A stretch of DNA of 64,000 nt from the NCBI GenBank assembly GCA_050700835.1, contig JBOHDX010000135.1:25250-89249 (forward strand), read 5' to 3'. Numbering within the stretch: the first letter of the stretch is position 1; each line of letters opens with the position of its first letter. Source of the stretch: JBOHDX01 sp050700835 (lineage in GTDB: Bacteria; Actinomycetota; Actinomycetes; Propionibacteriales; Nocardioidaceae). The notes beneath the pieces are model-generated. The model saw only the letters and a program-made list of their open reading frames with translations. It was not told the DNA's origin and did no database searches. Of this stretch, positions 9,568-18,384 are shown piece after piece. The position numbers and the translations under genes are program-made.

Positions 9568-10512
9568 GTGGCACGGATGGGGACCCTCGCGGCGCGCGCT
9601 GAGAAGCTGCTCGGCGTCCCGGTCGTGGCCACGACTCCGGTGGCCGGCGGGGACATTTGCGTCGCCACCAGGCTGCGGTTGACCGACGGGCGTAGCGCCC
9701 TGATCAAGACGCGGCCGCACGCGCCCGCGGGCTTCTTCGAGACCGAGGCGGCTGGATTGCGCTGGTTGGCCGATGCGCGCGGCGCCCCCGTTCCGGACGT
9801 GCTCGGCGTCGACGACGACTGCTTGGTGCTCTCCTGGATCGAGCCCGGCCGTCCCACGCCGGACGCCGCCGAGTCGTTCGGCCGCGGGCTGTCGCGGACC
9901 CACGCCGCAGGCGCACCGACGTTCGGCGCGGAGACGGACGGCTACATCGGCTCGGCGCCGTTGCCCAACACTGCGGCGCCCGATTGGCCGACGTTCTATG
10001 CCGAGCAGCGGGTACGCCCGTACCTCCGGCTCGCGCACGACCGTGGCCGGCTCGCCGACGACGACCGCGCCGACGTCGAGACGCTCCTGACGCGACTGTC
10101 CGAGGTCGCGGGGCCGGCGGAAGACCCGGCGCGGGTGCACGGCGATCTGTGGTCCGGCAACGTCGTGTGGGGCGCCGCACCACTCGGCTACAGCTCCGCG
10201 CCGGAGCACCCCGACGGCTCCGGGGCGAGTCCGCCGGTGCCCAGCGGACCGCGTGCGCACCTCGTCGACCCCGCAGCGCACGGCGGCCATCGCGAGACCG
10301 ACCTGGCGATGCTCGCGTTGTTCGGGGTGCCCTACCTCGACCGGATCCTCGCGGCGTACGACGAGGCGACGCCGTTGGCGGACGGCTGGGCCGGGCGCGT
10401 CCCGCTGCACCAGGTGCACCCGCTGCTGGTCCACGCGGCTACCTTCGGCGGCGGCTATGGTTCCCGGGCAGCCGCCGCGGCGCGCGCAGCGCTGCACTCG
10501 CCAGCACCGTGA
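9568..10512 (+). CDS. Fructosamine kinase family protein
   Basis: The 314-residue protein has an aminoglycoside-kinase-like fold: ATP-site lysine in ALIKTRP (Lys47), FETEAAGLRWL helix, catalytic loop RVHGDLWSGN (Asp193, Asn198) and metal-binding aspartate in LVDPAAHGG (Asp234). The HGDLWSGN and DPAxHGGHRE signatures are typical of fructosamine-3-kinase-like proteins, which repair glycated amines. Residues 203-229 between the two motifs are a proline/serine-rich insert absent from a compact kinase core. TACGGT lies exactly 7 nt before the GTG start, so it is probably leaderless. The stop codon falls inside a 15-bp tandem array. Confidence 0.85.
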   Translation: MARMGTLAARAEKLLGVPVVATTPVAGGDICVATRLRLTDGRSALIKTRPHAPAGFFETEAAGLRWLADARGAPVPDVLGVDDDCLVLSWIEPGRPTPDAAESFGRGLSRTHAAGAPTFGAETDGYIGSAPLPNTAAPDWPTFYAEQRVRPYLRLAHDRGRLADDDRADVETLLTRLSEVAGPAEDPARVHGDLWSGNVVWGAAPLGYSSAPEHPDGSGASPPVPSGPRAHLVDPAAHGGHRETDLAMLALFGVPYLDRILAAYDEATPLADGWAGRVPLHQVHPLLVHAATFGGGYGSRAAAAARAALHSPAP

Positions 10513-10552
10513 GCCCACCAACCGTGAGCCCACCAACCGTGAGCCCACCAAC
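10507..10552 (+). repeat. 15-bp tandem array, three units
   Basis: CCGTGAGCCCACCAA is repeated three times from 10507, 10522 and 10537. The first unit supplies the TGA stop of the kinase-like gene. Confidence 0.85.
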
Positions 10553-10590
10553 AGGATGCGGCGTGACGCCATGCCAGGTCCTGCCCGGGG

Positions 10591-10676
10591 GCACTTCTCA
10601 CGGCGGTTTGGCACTTCTCATGGGATGCACCCCATGTGAAGTGCCTACGTACCATGAGAACGTGGTAAACCGACGG
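10591..10676 (+). repeat. Family B palindromic repeat, copy 1
   Basis: The core CACTTCTCATGGG...CCCATGTGAAGTG forms a long stem-loop, and the flanking segment ending in GAACGTGGTAAACCGAC matches copies at 42338, 46367 and 55900. It lies between the kinase-like gene and the response regulator. Confidence 0.85.
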
Positions 10677-10726
10677 AGCGGCGGCCACCGAACCACGCGG
10701 GACCGAGGCTGGCCCCGGACGGCATG

Positions 10727-10759
10727 CTTCAGCGGCATCTCAGGTCGTGATGGCAGGCT
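10727..10759 (+). promoter_or_regulatory. MprA-like direct-repeat box and promoter
   Basis: CTTCAG (10727) and TCTCAG (10738) are spaced 11 bp start to start. The box ends exactly 10 nt before a CAGGCT -10 element (10754-10759), itself 6 nt before the regulator ATG. The same geometry occurs before the protease gene, pointing to autoregulation. Confidence 0.65.
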
Positions 10760-10765
10760 TGACCC

Positions 10766-11455
10766 ATGCGCATCCTCGTGGTCGACGACGACCGGGCCGT
10801 CCGCGACTCCATGCGCCGCTCGCTGGTCTTCAACGGGTACGAGGTCGAGGTCGCCTCGGACGGGGCGGAAGCGCTCGCGCGCGTACCCCTGATCAGCCCC
10901 GACGCGATCGTGATGGACGTGATGATGCCGCGCCTCGACGGCCTCGAGACCACGCGGGCCCTGCGGAGCGCCGGAAACGACGTGCCCATCCTCGTCCTCA
11001 CCGCGCGGGACGCCGTCGCCGACCGGGTCGACGGCCTCGACGCCGGGGCCGACGACTACCTCACCAAACCGTTCGCGCTCGACGAGCTGCTCGCCCGGCT
11101 GCGGGCGCTGCTGCGCCGCTCCGTGCGCGCCGACGACGCCGACCGCTCCTCGCTGCTCAGCTTCTCCGACCTGTCCATGGACACCGCCACCCGCGAGGTG
11201 CGCCGCGGCGACCGACAGGTGTCCCTCACCCGCACCGAGTTCGCCCTGCTCGAGCTGTTCCTGTCACGGCCACGCCGGGTGCTCGAGCGCTCCTTCATCC
11301 TCGAAGAGGTCTGGGGCTTCGACTTCCCCACCACGGCCAACTCCCTCGAGGTCTACGTCGGGTACGTCCGGCGCAAGCTCGAGGCCGAGGGTGAGCCGCG
11401 GCTGCTGCACACGGTTCGCGGCATCGGCTATGTGCTGCGCGAAACCGCCCCGTGA
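10766..11455 (+). CDS. mprA: OmpR/PhoB-type response regulator (MprA-like)
   Basis: The 229-residue protein has a receiver domain with acidic pocket VVDDD, phospho-acceptor Asp51 (VMDVMMPRLDG), switch Thr79 and Lys101 (LTKPF). A C-terminal winged helix (about residues 130-228) follows, ending LHTVRGIGYVLRE. The gene overlaps the kinase gene by four bases (GTGA), and an HtrA protease follows. This arrangement matches mycobacterial MprAB-PepD, which senses envelope stress; the assignment is by synteny and motifs. A direct-repeat box upstream suggests it activates itself. Confidence 0.9.
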   Translation: MRILVVDDDRAVRDSMRRSLVFNGYEVEVASDGAEALARVPLISPDAIVMDVMMPRLDGLETTRALRSAGNDVPILVLTARDAVADRVDGLDAGADDYLTKPFALDELLARLRALLRRSVRADDADRSSLLSFSDLSMDTATREVRRGDRQVSLTRTEFALLELFLSRPRRVLERSFILEEVWGFDFPTTANSLEVYVGYVRRKLEAEGEPRLLHTVRGIGYVLRETAP

Positions 11456-12837
11456 GGACCTTCCGGCCCCTGAACCTCCGCGCCCGGATGCGCAGCCGGG
11501 TGTCGCTGGCGTCAAGGATCACGCTGTTGGCGACGGTTGCCGTCGGCGCGACGGTGGCCGTGGTCAGCCTAGCGGTCTACATCACCGTGCGTGGTCAGCT
11601 GCTGCACTCGCTGGACGACTCCCTCGTGCATCGTGCCAAGGCGGCCGCCCGGACCTCGTTCCCGCAGACGGTCGCCAACCTGCCGCCGTCGCTGTTCCTG
11701 GCCTCCGACGTCAAGCTGGCCGTGATCCAGAACGACGCTGTGTCGTCGGCCCCGAACGGTCGCGCCGCCCTGCCGTACATCAGCGCGGCCGAACTCGACG
11801 TTGCGCACGGCCAGTCCAAGCAGTCGATCCGGACCGTGGCCATGAACGGCATCGACTACCGCGTCGTAGCCGTTCCGTACGGACCCAGCGGCGCGCTGGT
11901 GCTGGCCCAGTCGCTCGACCCCACCGGCCGGGTGCTGTCACGGTTGGGGCTGGTCCTGTGGGTGATCGGGCTGGCCGGCGTACTCGTGTCGGGCGTGTCC
12001 GGCTGGGCGGTCGCCAGCAACGGGCTGCGCCCGGTCCGACGCCTGACCGCCGCCGCGGAGCACGTGGCTCGCACCGAGGAGCTGACTCCGATCGAGGTGA
12101 CCGGCGACGACGAGCTGGCGCGTCTGACGGTGGCGTTCAACACGATGCTGATGTCCCTGTCGGCCTCGCAGCAGCGGCAGCGACAGCTGGTGGCCGACGC
12201 CGGGCACGAGCTGCGTACACCCTTGACCAGCCTGCGGACCAACCTCGAGCTGCTGGCGCAGGCCGACACTCGGGGCGGGCTCGCGCCGGCGTCTCGTGCC
12301 GAGCTGCTCCGCGACGTCGGCGCACAGATCGAGGAGCTGTCCACCCTGGTCGGCGACCTCGTCGAGCTGGCCCGCGACGAGGACCTGCCACACCGCTCGG
12401 AGCCCACCGACCTCGCCGAGGTCGTCGAGACGAGCGTCGAGCGGGTACGCCGGCGCAGCGCCTCGATCGAGTTCGAGGTCGACACGGAATCGTGGATGGT
12501 CGTCGGCGAGCCGCAGCTGCTCGAACGCGCCATCACCAACCTGCTGGACAACGCCGCCAAGTGGAGTCCGCCGCTGGGCACGGTCACTGTGCGGCTGCGC
12601 GACGGCGTCCTGACGGTCACCGACCACGGGCCGGGAATCTCGGCCACGGATCTGCCGCACATCTTCGAGCGGTTCTACCGGTCGCAGGAGGCCCGCACCC
12701 TGCCCGGATCAGGTCTCGGACTGTCGATCGTCGCGCAGACCGCGGCGCGCCACGGCGGGACGGTCTCGGCCGGTGGCGCACCGGGCAGAGGCGCCGTACT
12801 CACCCTGCGGCTGCCAGGCCAACCCGCCTCGGCCTGA
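11452..12837 (+). CDS. mprB: Sensor histidine kinase (MprB-like)
   Basis: The 461-residue membrane kinase has TM1 at about 23-47, an extracytoplasmic sensor region to about 163, TM2 at about 164-187 and a HAMP linker to about 240. The phospho-acceptor is His252 in DAGHELRTPLTSL, and the catalytic domain has N box ITNLLDNAAKW, DHGPGIS and GSGLGLSIV. The GTG start overlaps the stop of the regulator. It probably responds to envelope stress and phosphorylates the regulator encoded upstream. A family C palindrome begins at its last base. Confidence 0.92.
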   Translation: MRTFRPLNLRARMRSRVSLASRITLLATVAVGATVAVVSLAVYITVRGQLLHSLDDSLVHRAKAAARTSFPQTVANLPPSLFLASDVKLAVIQNDAVSSAPNGRAALPYISAAELDVAHGQSKQSIRTVAMNGIDYRVVAVPYGPSGALVLAQSLDPTGRVLSRLGLVLWVIGLAGVLVSGVSGWAVASNGLRPVRRLTAAAEHVARTEELTPIEVTGDDELARLTVAFNTMLMSLSASQQRQRQLVADAGHELRTPLTSLRTNLELLAQADTRGGLAPASRAELLRDVGAQIEELSTLVGDLVELARDEDLPHRSEPTDLAEVVETSVERVRRRSASIEFEVDTESWMVVGEPQLLERAITNLLDNAAKWSPPLGTVTVRLRDGVLTVTDHGPGISATDLPHIFERFYRSQEARTLPGSGLGLSIVAQTAARHGGTVSAGGAPGRGAVLTLRLPGQPASA

Positions 12838-12938
12838 CCGAAGAATCGACAACCCGGTCGCCAGGGCTACCCAATGTCGATCTGACCGAAGGAATCGACA
12901 ACCCGGCCGCCAGGGCTACCCCAATGTCGATTCCTTCG
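12837..12938 (+). repeat. Family C palindromic repeat, two tandem copies
   Basis: Copy one (12837-12881) and copy two (12886-12938) both read GAATCGACAACCCGG, then GCCAGGGCTACC, then AATGTCGAT. The second is closed by a 14-base perfect stem, CGAAGGAATCGACA with TGTCGATTCCTTCG. It directly follows the kinase stop and may act as a terminator. Related copies lie at 30609 and 58230. Confidence 0.85.
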
Positions 12939-12985
12939 TGCGGCCCGTCCGGGCAGCGCCAACTCTCGGCGCGCTCACAACCCTG

Positions 12986-13018
12986 TCTCAGGGTCATCTC
13001 AGAGAGGCCGGACACAGT
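12986..13018 (+). promoter_or_regulatory. MprA-like direct-repeat box and promoter of the protease gene
   Basis: TCTCAG occurs at 12986 and again at 12997 (11-bp period). The box ends 10 nt before CACAGT (13013-13018), which is 6 nt before the ATG. Box-to--10 spacing is identical to that before the response-regulator gene. Confidence 0.65.
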
Positions 13019-13024
13019 GTGGAC

Positions 13025-14416
13025 ATGAGCTCGATGCCTCCGGATACTCCCGACCCGCAGACTCCTGGTCCGCAGGAGGGCCCGACTGGCTCGGACCGTC
13101 CTTCGACTGAGTCCCACGGGGCGCCCCCGCCGTACACCCACAGGTACGGATCCCCGGGGCAGAACCGAGAGGCTCCGGAGTCGGGCTCATGGGCACCGCC
13201 GGGATCCACCACCCCCTTCGGCGCGCCATACGGCAGCGCCGCGCCCGGCGGTCAGCCGCAAGCGGCTGGCTACGACCAGGGGCCCACCCTGCGCGAGCGG
13301 TCACGCCGCCGCGGAGCTCTGGTCGTGGCCGCCGCTGTCGCCGCAGGCGCCGTCGCCGGTTTCGGTGGCGCCGCGGCGTACGACTCAGCGTCGGGCGGGG
13401 GCGGGTCAAATGGATCGGGCACCACCGCGCTGAGCCAGCCGGTCGTGTCGGCGAACGGCGCATCAACCACCGGCACCAGCGTCGAGGCGGTCGCCGCCAA
13501 GGTGCTCCCGTCCGTGGTACAGATTAACGTCAAGGGTGCGTCCCAGGCCGACAGCGGCACCGGCATCATCCTCAGCAGCAACGGCGACATCCTCACGAAC
13601 AACCATGTGATCGCCGCCGCGGCCAACTCCGGCTCGATCATCGTGTCGTTCAACAACGGCAAGACCGCCAACGCCAAGATCATCGGACGCGACCCCAAGA
13701 CCGACATCGCCGTGGTCAGGGCGCAAGGCGTTTCAGGGCTGGTCCCGGCGACCCTCGGCAGCTCCGCCGATCTGAAGGTCGGCCAGGAAGTCGTCGCTAT
13801 CGGGTCGCCGTTCGGATTGGAGAGCACTGTGACCAGCGGCATCGTCAGCGCGCTCAACCGCCCGGTGTCGTCGAGCTCGGAGTCGCCGACCAGCCAGCCG
13901 ACCGTCTTCCCCGCGATCCAGACGGACGCAGCGATCAACCCTGGCAACTCCGGTGGCCCGCTCACGAACATGAGCGGACAGGTCATCGGCATCAACTCCG
14001 CGATTCAGACCGACACCGCCAGCATGGGTGGCCAGGGCGGATCGATTGGTCTGGGGTTCGCCATCCCGGTCGACCTGGCTCGTTCGATCGCCAACGAGAT
14101 CGTCAAGGGCCAGACCGTCACGCACGCGATGATCGGCATCAAGGTCGGCGACGCCAGCGCGCAAGGTGGCCTCACCCAGATCGGCGCACAGGTCGCCTCG
14201 GTGGTGTCCAACAGCGCCGGCGACAAGGCGGGCCTGAAGACCGGCGACGTCATCACCAAGGTGAACGACCAGGCAGTCAGCAGTGCCGATGGCCTGATCG
14301 CCGCGATCCGCGGCTATCGCCCTGGCGACACGGTCACCCTCACGTACGTTCGGGGTGGCAACACGAGCACGACGCAGTGCACGTTGGGAAGCGACGGAGG
14401 CAACCTCACGTCATAA
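13025..14416 (+). CDS. pepD: Membrane-anchored HtrA/DegP-type serine protease with PDZ domain
   Basis: The 463-residue protein has a proline-rich cytoplasmic N-terminus (about 1-90), one transmembrane helix (about 97-118) and a glycine/serine linker. The trypsin-like domain has His194 (LTNNHVI), Asp227 (KTDIAVV) and Ser309 (NPGNSGGPL). A C-terminal PDZ domain follows (about 365-455). Family members degrade or chaperone misfolded envelope proteins. Its place behind the MprAB-like pair, with a shared regulator box, supports PepD-type membership of that regulon. GTG at 13019 is an alternative start two codons earlier. Confidence 0.9.
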   Translation: MSSMPPDTPDPQTPGPQEGPTGSDRPSTESHGAPPPYTHRYGSPGQNREAPESGSWAPPGSTTPFGAPYGSAAPGGQPQAAGYDQGPTLRERSRRRGALVVAAAVAAGAVAGFGGAAAYDSASGGGGSNGSGTTALSQPVVSANGASTTGTSVEAVAAKVLPSVVQINVKGASQADSGTGIILSSNGDILTNNHVIAAAANSGSIIVSFNNGKTANAKIIGRDPKTDIAVVRAQGVSGLVPATLGSSADLKVGQEVVAIGSPFGLESTVTSGIVSALNRPVSSSSESPTSQPTVFPAIQTDAAINPGNSGGPLTNMSGQVIGINSAIQTDTASMGGQGGSIGLGFAIPVDLARSIANEIVKGQTVTHAMIGIKVGDASAQGGLTQIGAQVASVVSNSAGDKAGLKTGDVITKVNDQAVSSADGLIAAIRGYRPGDTVTLTYVRGGNTSTTQCTLGSDGGNLTS

Positions 14417-14447
14417 CCCCCTGAGACGAACTGTCCCCTTCCCAGGA

Positions 14448-14488
14448 GGCATGGGCCCGCGGACTTCCTGCCCCCGCGGGCCCATGCC
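14448..14488 (+). terminator. Strong hairpin terminator
   Basis: GGCATGGGCCCGCGG (14448-14462) and CCGCGGGCCCATGCC (14474-14488) pair perfectly over 15 bp with an 11-base loop, 31 bp after the protease stop. It separates convergent genes and may work in both directions. Confidence 0.8.
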
Positions 14489-14541
14489 TTCGCCATGCCT
14501 CGCCCGCTCTCCTGGCCGGCTGTCCGTCGCCGGCCCCTGCC

Positions 14542-14700
14542 CCGCTTCACACGCGAGCGGTACCGGAAACCGCCCGAAATGTCCCACTCGGTGGTACGCC
14601 CGGCGAGCCAAGCGCCGCCAATCGGTACGCCCGGCGAGCCAAGCCCCGGCAACCGGTACGCCCGGCGAGCCAAGTCCCGCCAAACTGGGAGGCCCGGCGA
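14542..14700 (+). repeat. Family F fragment followed by a 31-bp tandem array
   Basis: CGCTTCACACGCG at 14542 and CCCGAAATGTC nearby match family F at 43582. Then GGTACGCCCGGCGAGCCAAG repeats at 14593, 14624 and 14655 with an exact 31-bp period, and a decayed fourth unit follows. This fills the rest of the convergent gap between the protease and the PhzE-like gene, which has no supported coding sequence. Confidence 0.8.
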
Positions 14701-14723
14701 CCGGGACCAGAGGTGGCACCCTG

Positions 14724-16625
14724 TCAGGCCAGCAGCGCGGTCACGAGATCACGGAGGATCTCGAACCCGTGCTGGGTCAGGATCGACTCGGCGTGGAACT
14801 GCACTCCGCGATAGTGCGGCCCGGCCAGCAGGTGGATGTCCCCGGTCTCGTCGTCGGTCTCGACCGTCACCCCAGCCGGCAGCCCACCGGCCGGCACCCG
14901 CGCCACGAACGTGTTGTAGAACCCGACCACCTCGTCCCGCCCGAGCACCGGCAACCGGGTCTGGGTCCCCTGGAAGACGATGTCCTTGTACGCCAGGTCC
15001 AACCCGAGCGCGCCGCACAGGACCTGGTGGCCGAGGCACACCGCCAGGAACGGTTGCCGGACGGCGAGCAGCTCGTCGACCGCGGCACGGAACGCCGCGA
15101 TCTTGGGGCGACCGGCGTCGCGCGGGTCACCGGGACCAGGGCCCACCACGACCAGGTCGGACCCGAGCAGCACGCCGGGCGCCCACTCCTCGTGCCGCAC
15201 CAGCCGCGACGTCACGCCGAGCACACCGAGCACGTGCCGCAGCATGTTCACGAAGTCATCCTCGCCGTCGAGGATCACCGCGGTGCGTCCGGCCAGGGGC
15301 GGCTCACTGCGGCCCCCGGCCTGGTCGGTCAGCCAGAAGCCGGAGAGCCGCTGGTTGCGTGAACCGAGGGCTACCAGCACGTCGTCGTCGCGGGTCAGGT
15401 CGTCGACGTCGGCCGCGGGGCCCGGTGGGGGGTCGACGAGGCCGAACGCGGTGAGGATGCCGCCTGCTTTCGCGTGCGTCTCCGCCGTCTCGTGCGCGGG
15501 GTCGGAGTCGCGCACAAGCGTCGCGCCGGCGGTCACGCTCACCCGCCCGTCGAGGTCGACGTCGGCGGTGCGGATGATGATCGGCGCATCCACGGTGGGA
15601 CGCCCCCGCGCATCGCGACCGAGCAACGCCATCACCGACCCGTAGTAGCCACGGCCACCTGGTTCGTACCGCCTGATCAGCCGACAGGCGTTCTGCACCG
15701 GACTACCGGTGACGGTGGAGGCGAACATCGAGTCCCGCAGCACGTCGCGCGGATCCCGGGCGGTCCGCCCGGCGAGGAGGTACTCCGTGTGGACGAGGTG
15801 CGTCATCTGCTTCAGGTACGGGCCGAGCACCAGCCCACCCTCGTGGCAGATGTCGCACATCATCTTCAGCTCCTCATCGACGACCATGAAGAGCTCGTAG
15901 ATCTCCTTCTCGTCGGCGAGGAAGTCGACCAGGGCCGCCTTGCGTCGCGCAGGGTCGGTGAGCCCGCGAAGACGCAAGGTTCCACTGATCGGGTTCATCC
16001 GGACGTTGCCCGCGTCGATGCTGATATGCCGCTCCGGGCTGGCGCCGATCAGGTAGCGGTCACCGGTGAACACGCAATAGGTCCAGTACGCCCCGCGCTC
16101 ACGGGTCAGCAGCCGGCGCAGCACACCGAGTGCCGCGGCGTGGCCCCAGCCGGACACCTGCGCCCGGTAGGTGCGGCCGACCACCAGGTTGGCACCTTCA
16201 CCGTTGCCGATCTCGTCACGGATGATGGCGCCCACCATCCGCGCGTACGCCTCGTCGTCGGTGTCGAAGCGGCCGCGGTCGGCGAACGCTAGCGGAACGT
16301 CCGGGAGCCGGTCGACCAGCTCATCCAAGGGCAGCTCCACCTCGTCGGCGACCTCGATGCACGACAGCGGCGTGTCGTCCTCGTGCGCCTCGAAGCCGCG
16401 CTCACGCACCTGCGCGTACGGCACCAGGACGAGCCGGTCGAAGCGGCGGCCTGCGGTCGGAATCCCTTGCGACAAAGGGATATCCGCGATCCGGTCGAGA
16501 TCTTGGCGGCTGCCGCCGAGCAGTGCGACGGTGGCGGAGTCGCGCAGCCGCACCACCGCCCACGCGGGGTGCGCGAGGACGTCGAGCAAGGGTCCGGAAG
16601 ATGGCGAGGGCATGCGCACGATCAT
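14724..16625 (-). CDS. PhzE-like aminochorismate synthase (fused chorismate-binding and glutaminase domains)
   Basis: The 633-residue protein joins a TrpE-like chorismate-binding domain (about 1-420; PISGTLRLRG and TVTGSPVQNACR visible) to a class I glutamine amidotransferase (about 445-633) with Cys530 in AVCLGHQVLCG, and His611 and Glu613 in VQFHAES. This order and the PISGT motif are those of PhzE, which makes 2-amino-2-desoxyisochorismate, rather than separate TrpE and TrpG. No trp, phz or other chorismate genes are in the window, so the product's fate is unknown. A TAGGGT box lies 20 nt upstream of the ATG. Confidence 0.85.
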   Translation of the reverse strand: MIVRMPSPSSGPLLDVLAHPAWAVVRLRDSATVALLGGSRQDLDRIADIPLSQGIPTAGRRFDRLVLVPYAQVRERGFEAHEDDTPLSCIEVADEVELPLDELVDRLPDVPLAFADRGRFDTDDEAYARMVGAIIRDEIGNGEGANLVVGRTYRAQVSGWGHAAALGVLRRLLTRERGAYWTYCVFTGDRYLIGASPERHISIDAGNVRMNPISGTLRLRGLTDPARRKAALVDFLADEKEIYELFMVVDEELKMMCDICHEGGLVLGPYLKQMTHLVHTEYLLAGRTARDPRDVLRDSMFASTVTGSPVQNACRLIRRYEPGGRGYYGSVMALLGRDARGRPTVDAPIIIRTADVDLDGRVSVTAGATLVRDSDPAHETAETHAKAGGILTAFGLVDPPPGPAADVDDLTRDDDVLVALGSRNQRLSGFWLTDQAGGRSEPPLAGRTAVILDGEDDFVNMLRHVLGVLGVTSRLVRHEEWAPGVLLGSDLVVVGPGPGDPRDAGRPKIAAFRAAVDELLAVRQPFLAVCLGHQVLCGALGLDLAYKDIVFQGTQTRLPVLGRDEVVGFYNTFVARVPAGGLPAGVTVETDDETGDIHLLAGPHYRGVQFHAESILTQHGFEILRDLVTALLA

Positions 16626-16648
16626 CGGTCGGGGGCGGGAAGCCCACC

Positions 16649-18220
16649 CTAGCGGGATGGTCCGGTCGCCACCCTGCGGTAGCGGTCCACCAGGATCGTC
16701 CCGTTGGTCTCGAACCGCACCGGCTGCAGCCCGATCGCGCGACCGTCGCGATAGGTGATCAGCGTGACCTCGGCCTCCTCGCCCAGACTGGTGCCCAACG
16801 CGAACGACGTGGCCGCACCACCGGTGGTGCCGTTGGTGTAGCTGGTCGTGGCGAGATGGTCACTGTTGACCGTCCTCGTCGGACCGATCTGATGGTGCAC
16901 GTGGCCGGACAGGACGAGTCCGACGCAGCCAGACGCCGCAGCCCCGACGCCTTGCGCAGGATCGTGGACCACCACCGTCGAGACCCGGCCGTACGCACAG
17001 GCGGCGGTGGCGAGCGCGTCGCCGGCCTTCTGCACCTCGCCGGTGGGATCGGTCAGGGTGCTGCCGAACTGATTGCCGCGCGGGTCGGAGCTGCCCAGGA
17101 ACGTGATGCCGTCAACTGTGACCACCTTGCCGTCGAGCACGGTGAACCCGGCGTCGGCCTGAGCCTTGCTGACGAACGGACCATGGTCGTGGTTGCCGGC
17201 CACCGCCACACCCGGCATGTCGCCGCGTAGCTGCTGCAGCGAGTTGATGCTGAACTGCTCCCAGGCTCCCCCGTTGGAGGTGTCGTCACCGGCGTCGATC
17301 AGCAGGCTCGCCGATCCGGCCCGGCCGACTGCGGCTGCCACGTCGTCCATGCCGATGTTGTCGTGGCGATCCGACACCATCAACGCCACCGTGTCGCCGG
17401 ATGCCGGCACGTGGATCTGCGGAGCGACACCGGCCACCCGGTTCTCCATGTCCCCGTAGTAGGTGACGGACTGGTTGTACAACGTCAGGCCCTTGTTGAT
17501 CAGTGCGACGCCCCCGGCGGTTGCCCCATTGGACGCCACCTGAACCCGCGTCAGTGCCGCCGGGAGCGTGAGGCTCGGGAACAGCGACGGCAACGCGACC
17601 CACCGCTGTTGGTCCGTCGGCAACGGCCCGTCGTGGCGGGGTAGGAGCACCGCCAGGACCGCACCGATCACAGCCGCGACCAGGACAGCGGATTCCAGGA
17701 TTCTGCGTCGAGACGGTGCCCACCGGTGCGCGTGCCGGACCAGCTGGTCCCGGCGCTCCGCGCCCACCATCCGCCAACTGGCGATCAGGACCAGCACGGT
17801 GAGTACGCCGGCCCCGACCCCGCGGATCCCGTTCGCCAGCGCCATGTCCTTCACGGTGCTGCGGATCCGGGCGATGTCGCCCTGAGGGTGGCTGGCGATC
17901 AGTGCATCGGCGGCCAGCAGTCCGTTGATGGTGGTCTCGTCCGACTCGCCGATCACGACGTGGACGCCGGCGTGCATCGGCAACGCCGTGGGGATGCGTA
18001 CGTCCGGGAGGAGCGGCGCCGCCACGAACGTGGCGTAGCCGTCGAACGTGGGCGACACCGTCGCCCGGTGGGCCCCGATGCCGACACTTCTCGCGTCTGT
18101 CAGGTAGCCCCCGACGGCGACGACACCGCCTACGACCAGGCCGGCCAGGACGAGGACGACGACCGTGAGAGCCCGGCGGGCACGCGGGTGCGCAGCGGGG
18201 TCCGGGGGATCTGCGGTCAT
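16649..18220 (-). CDS. Membrane-anchored metallophosphoesterase
   Basis: The 523-residue protein has an N-terminal membrane helix (about 17-41), an extracytoplasmic segment, two further helices (about 134-151 and 175-196) and a C-terminal calcineurin-like phosphoesterase domain facing outward. Metal-binding motifs are SDRHDN, DAGDDTSNG, GNHDHG and SGHVHHQ, which give the D-x-H, GD, GNH[DE] and GHxH set. The substrate is unknown. TAGGCT (18233-18228) lies 7 nt before the ATG, so it is probably leaderless. The following gap to the helicase gene holds nothing I recognise. Confidence 0.85.
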   Translation of the reverse strand: MTADPPDPAAHPRARRALTVVVLVLAGLVVGGVVAVGGYLTDARSVGIGAHRATVSPTFDGYATFVAAPLLPDVRIPTALPMHAGVHVVIGESDETTINGLLAADALIASHPQGDIARIRSTVKDMALANGIRGVGAGVLTVLVLIASWRMVGAERRDQLVRHAHRWAPSRRRILESAVLVAAVIGAVLAVLLPRHDGPLPTDQQRWVALPSLFPSLTLPAALTRVQVASNGATAGGVALINKGLTLYNQSVTYYGDMENRVAGVAPQIHVPASGDTVALMVSDRHDNIGMDDVAAAVGRAGSASLLIDAGDDTSNGGAWEQFSINSLQQLRGDMPGVAVAGNHDHGPFVSKAQADAGFTVLDGKVVTVDGITFLGSSDPRGNQFGSTLTDPTGEVQKAGDALATAACAYGRVSTVVVHDPAQGVGAAASGCVGLVLSGHVHHQIGPTRTVNSDHLATTSYTNGTTGGAATSFALGTSLGEEAEVTLITYRDGRAIGLQPVRFETNGTILVDRYRRVATGPSR

Positions 18221-18227
18221 CCCGCCC

Positions 18228-18233
18228 AGCCTA
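18228..18233 (-). promoter_or_regulatory. -10 element of the phosphoesterase gene
   Basis: TAGGCT on the minus strand lies exactly 7 nt upstream of the ATG at 18220, the leaderless spacing seen at several other genes in this window. Confidence 0.5.
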
Positions 18234-18384
18234 ACGAAGCACCCGGATCGGGCCGGTCGGAGGCCGCCGACCCGGATGGTGCGCGGATCGGCACAACCGC
18301 CGGCGGTCAGACCGGTGCCGATGTGCGCAGCATCCCTGACAGCCCGCCAGCAGGACCGTCGGCAGCGCAGGGCGGACGCGGTGG

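Noticed and set aside
7712..9574. 620-residue minus-strand open frame across repeats and phosphatase gene
   Set aside because: Arginine/proline-rich low-complexity translation, no motif, opposite to the strongly supported phosphatase; it follows from GC-rich codons and repeats.
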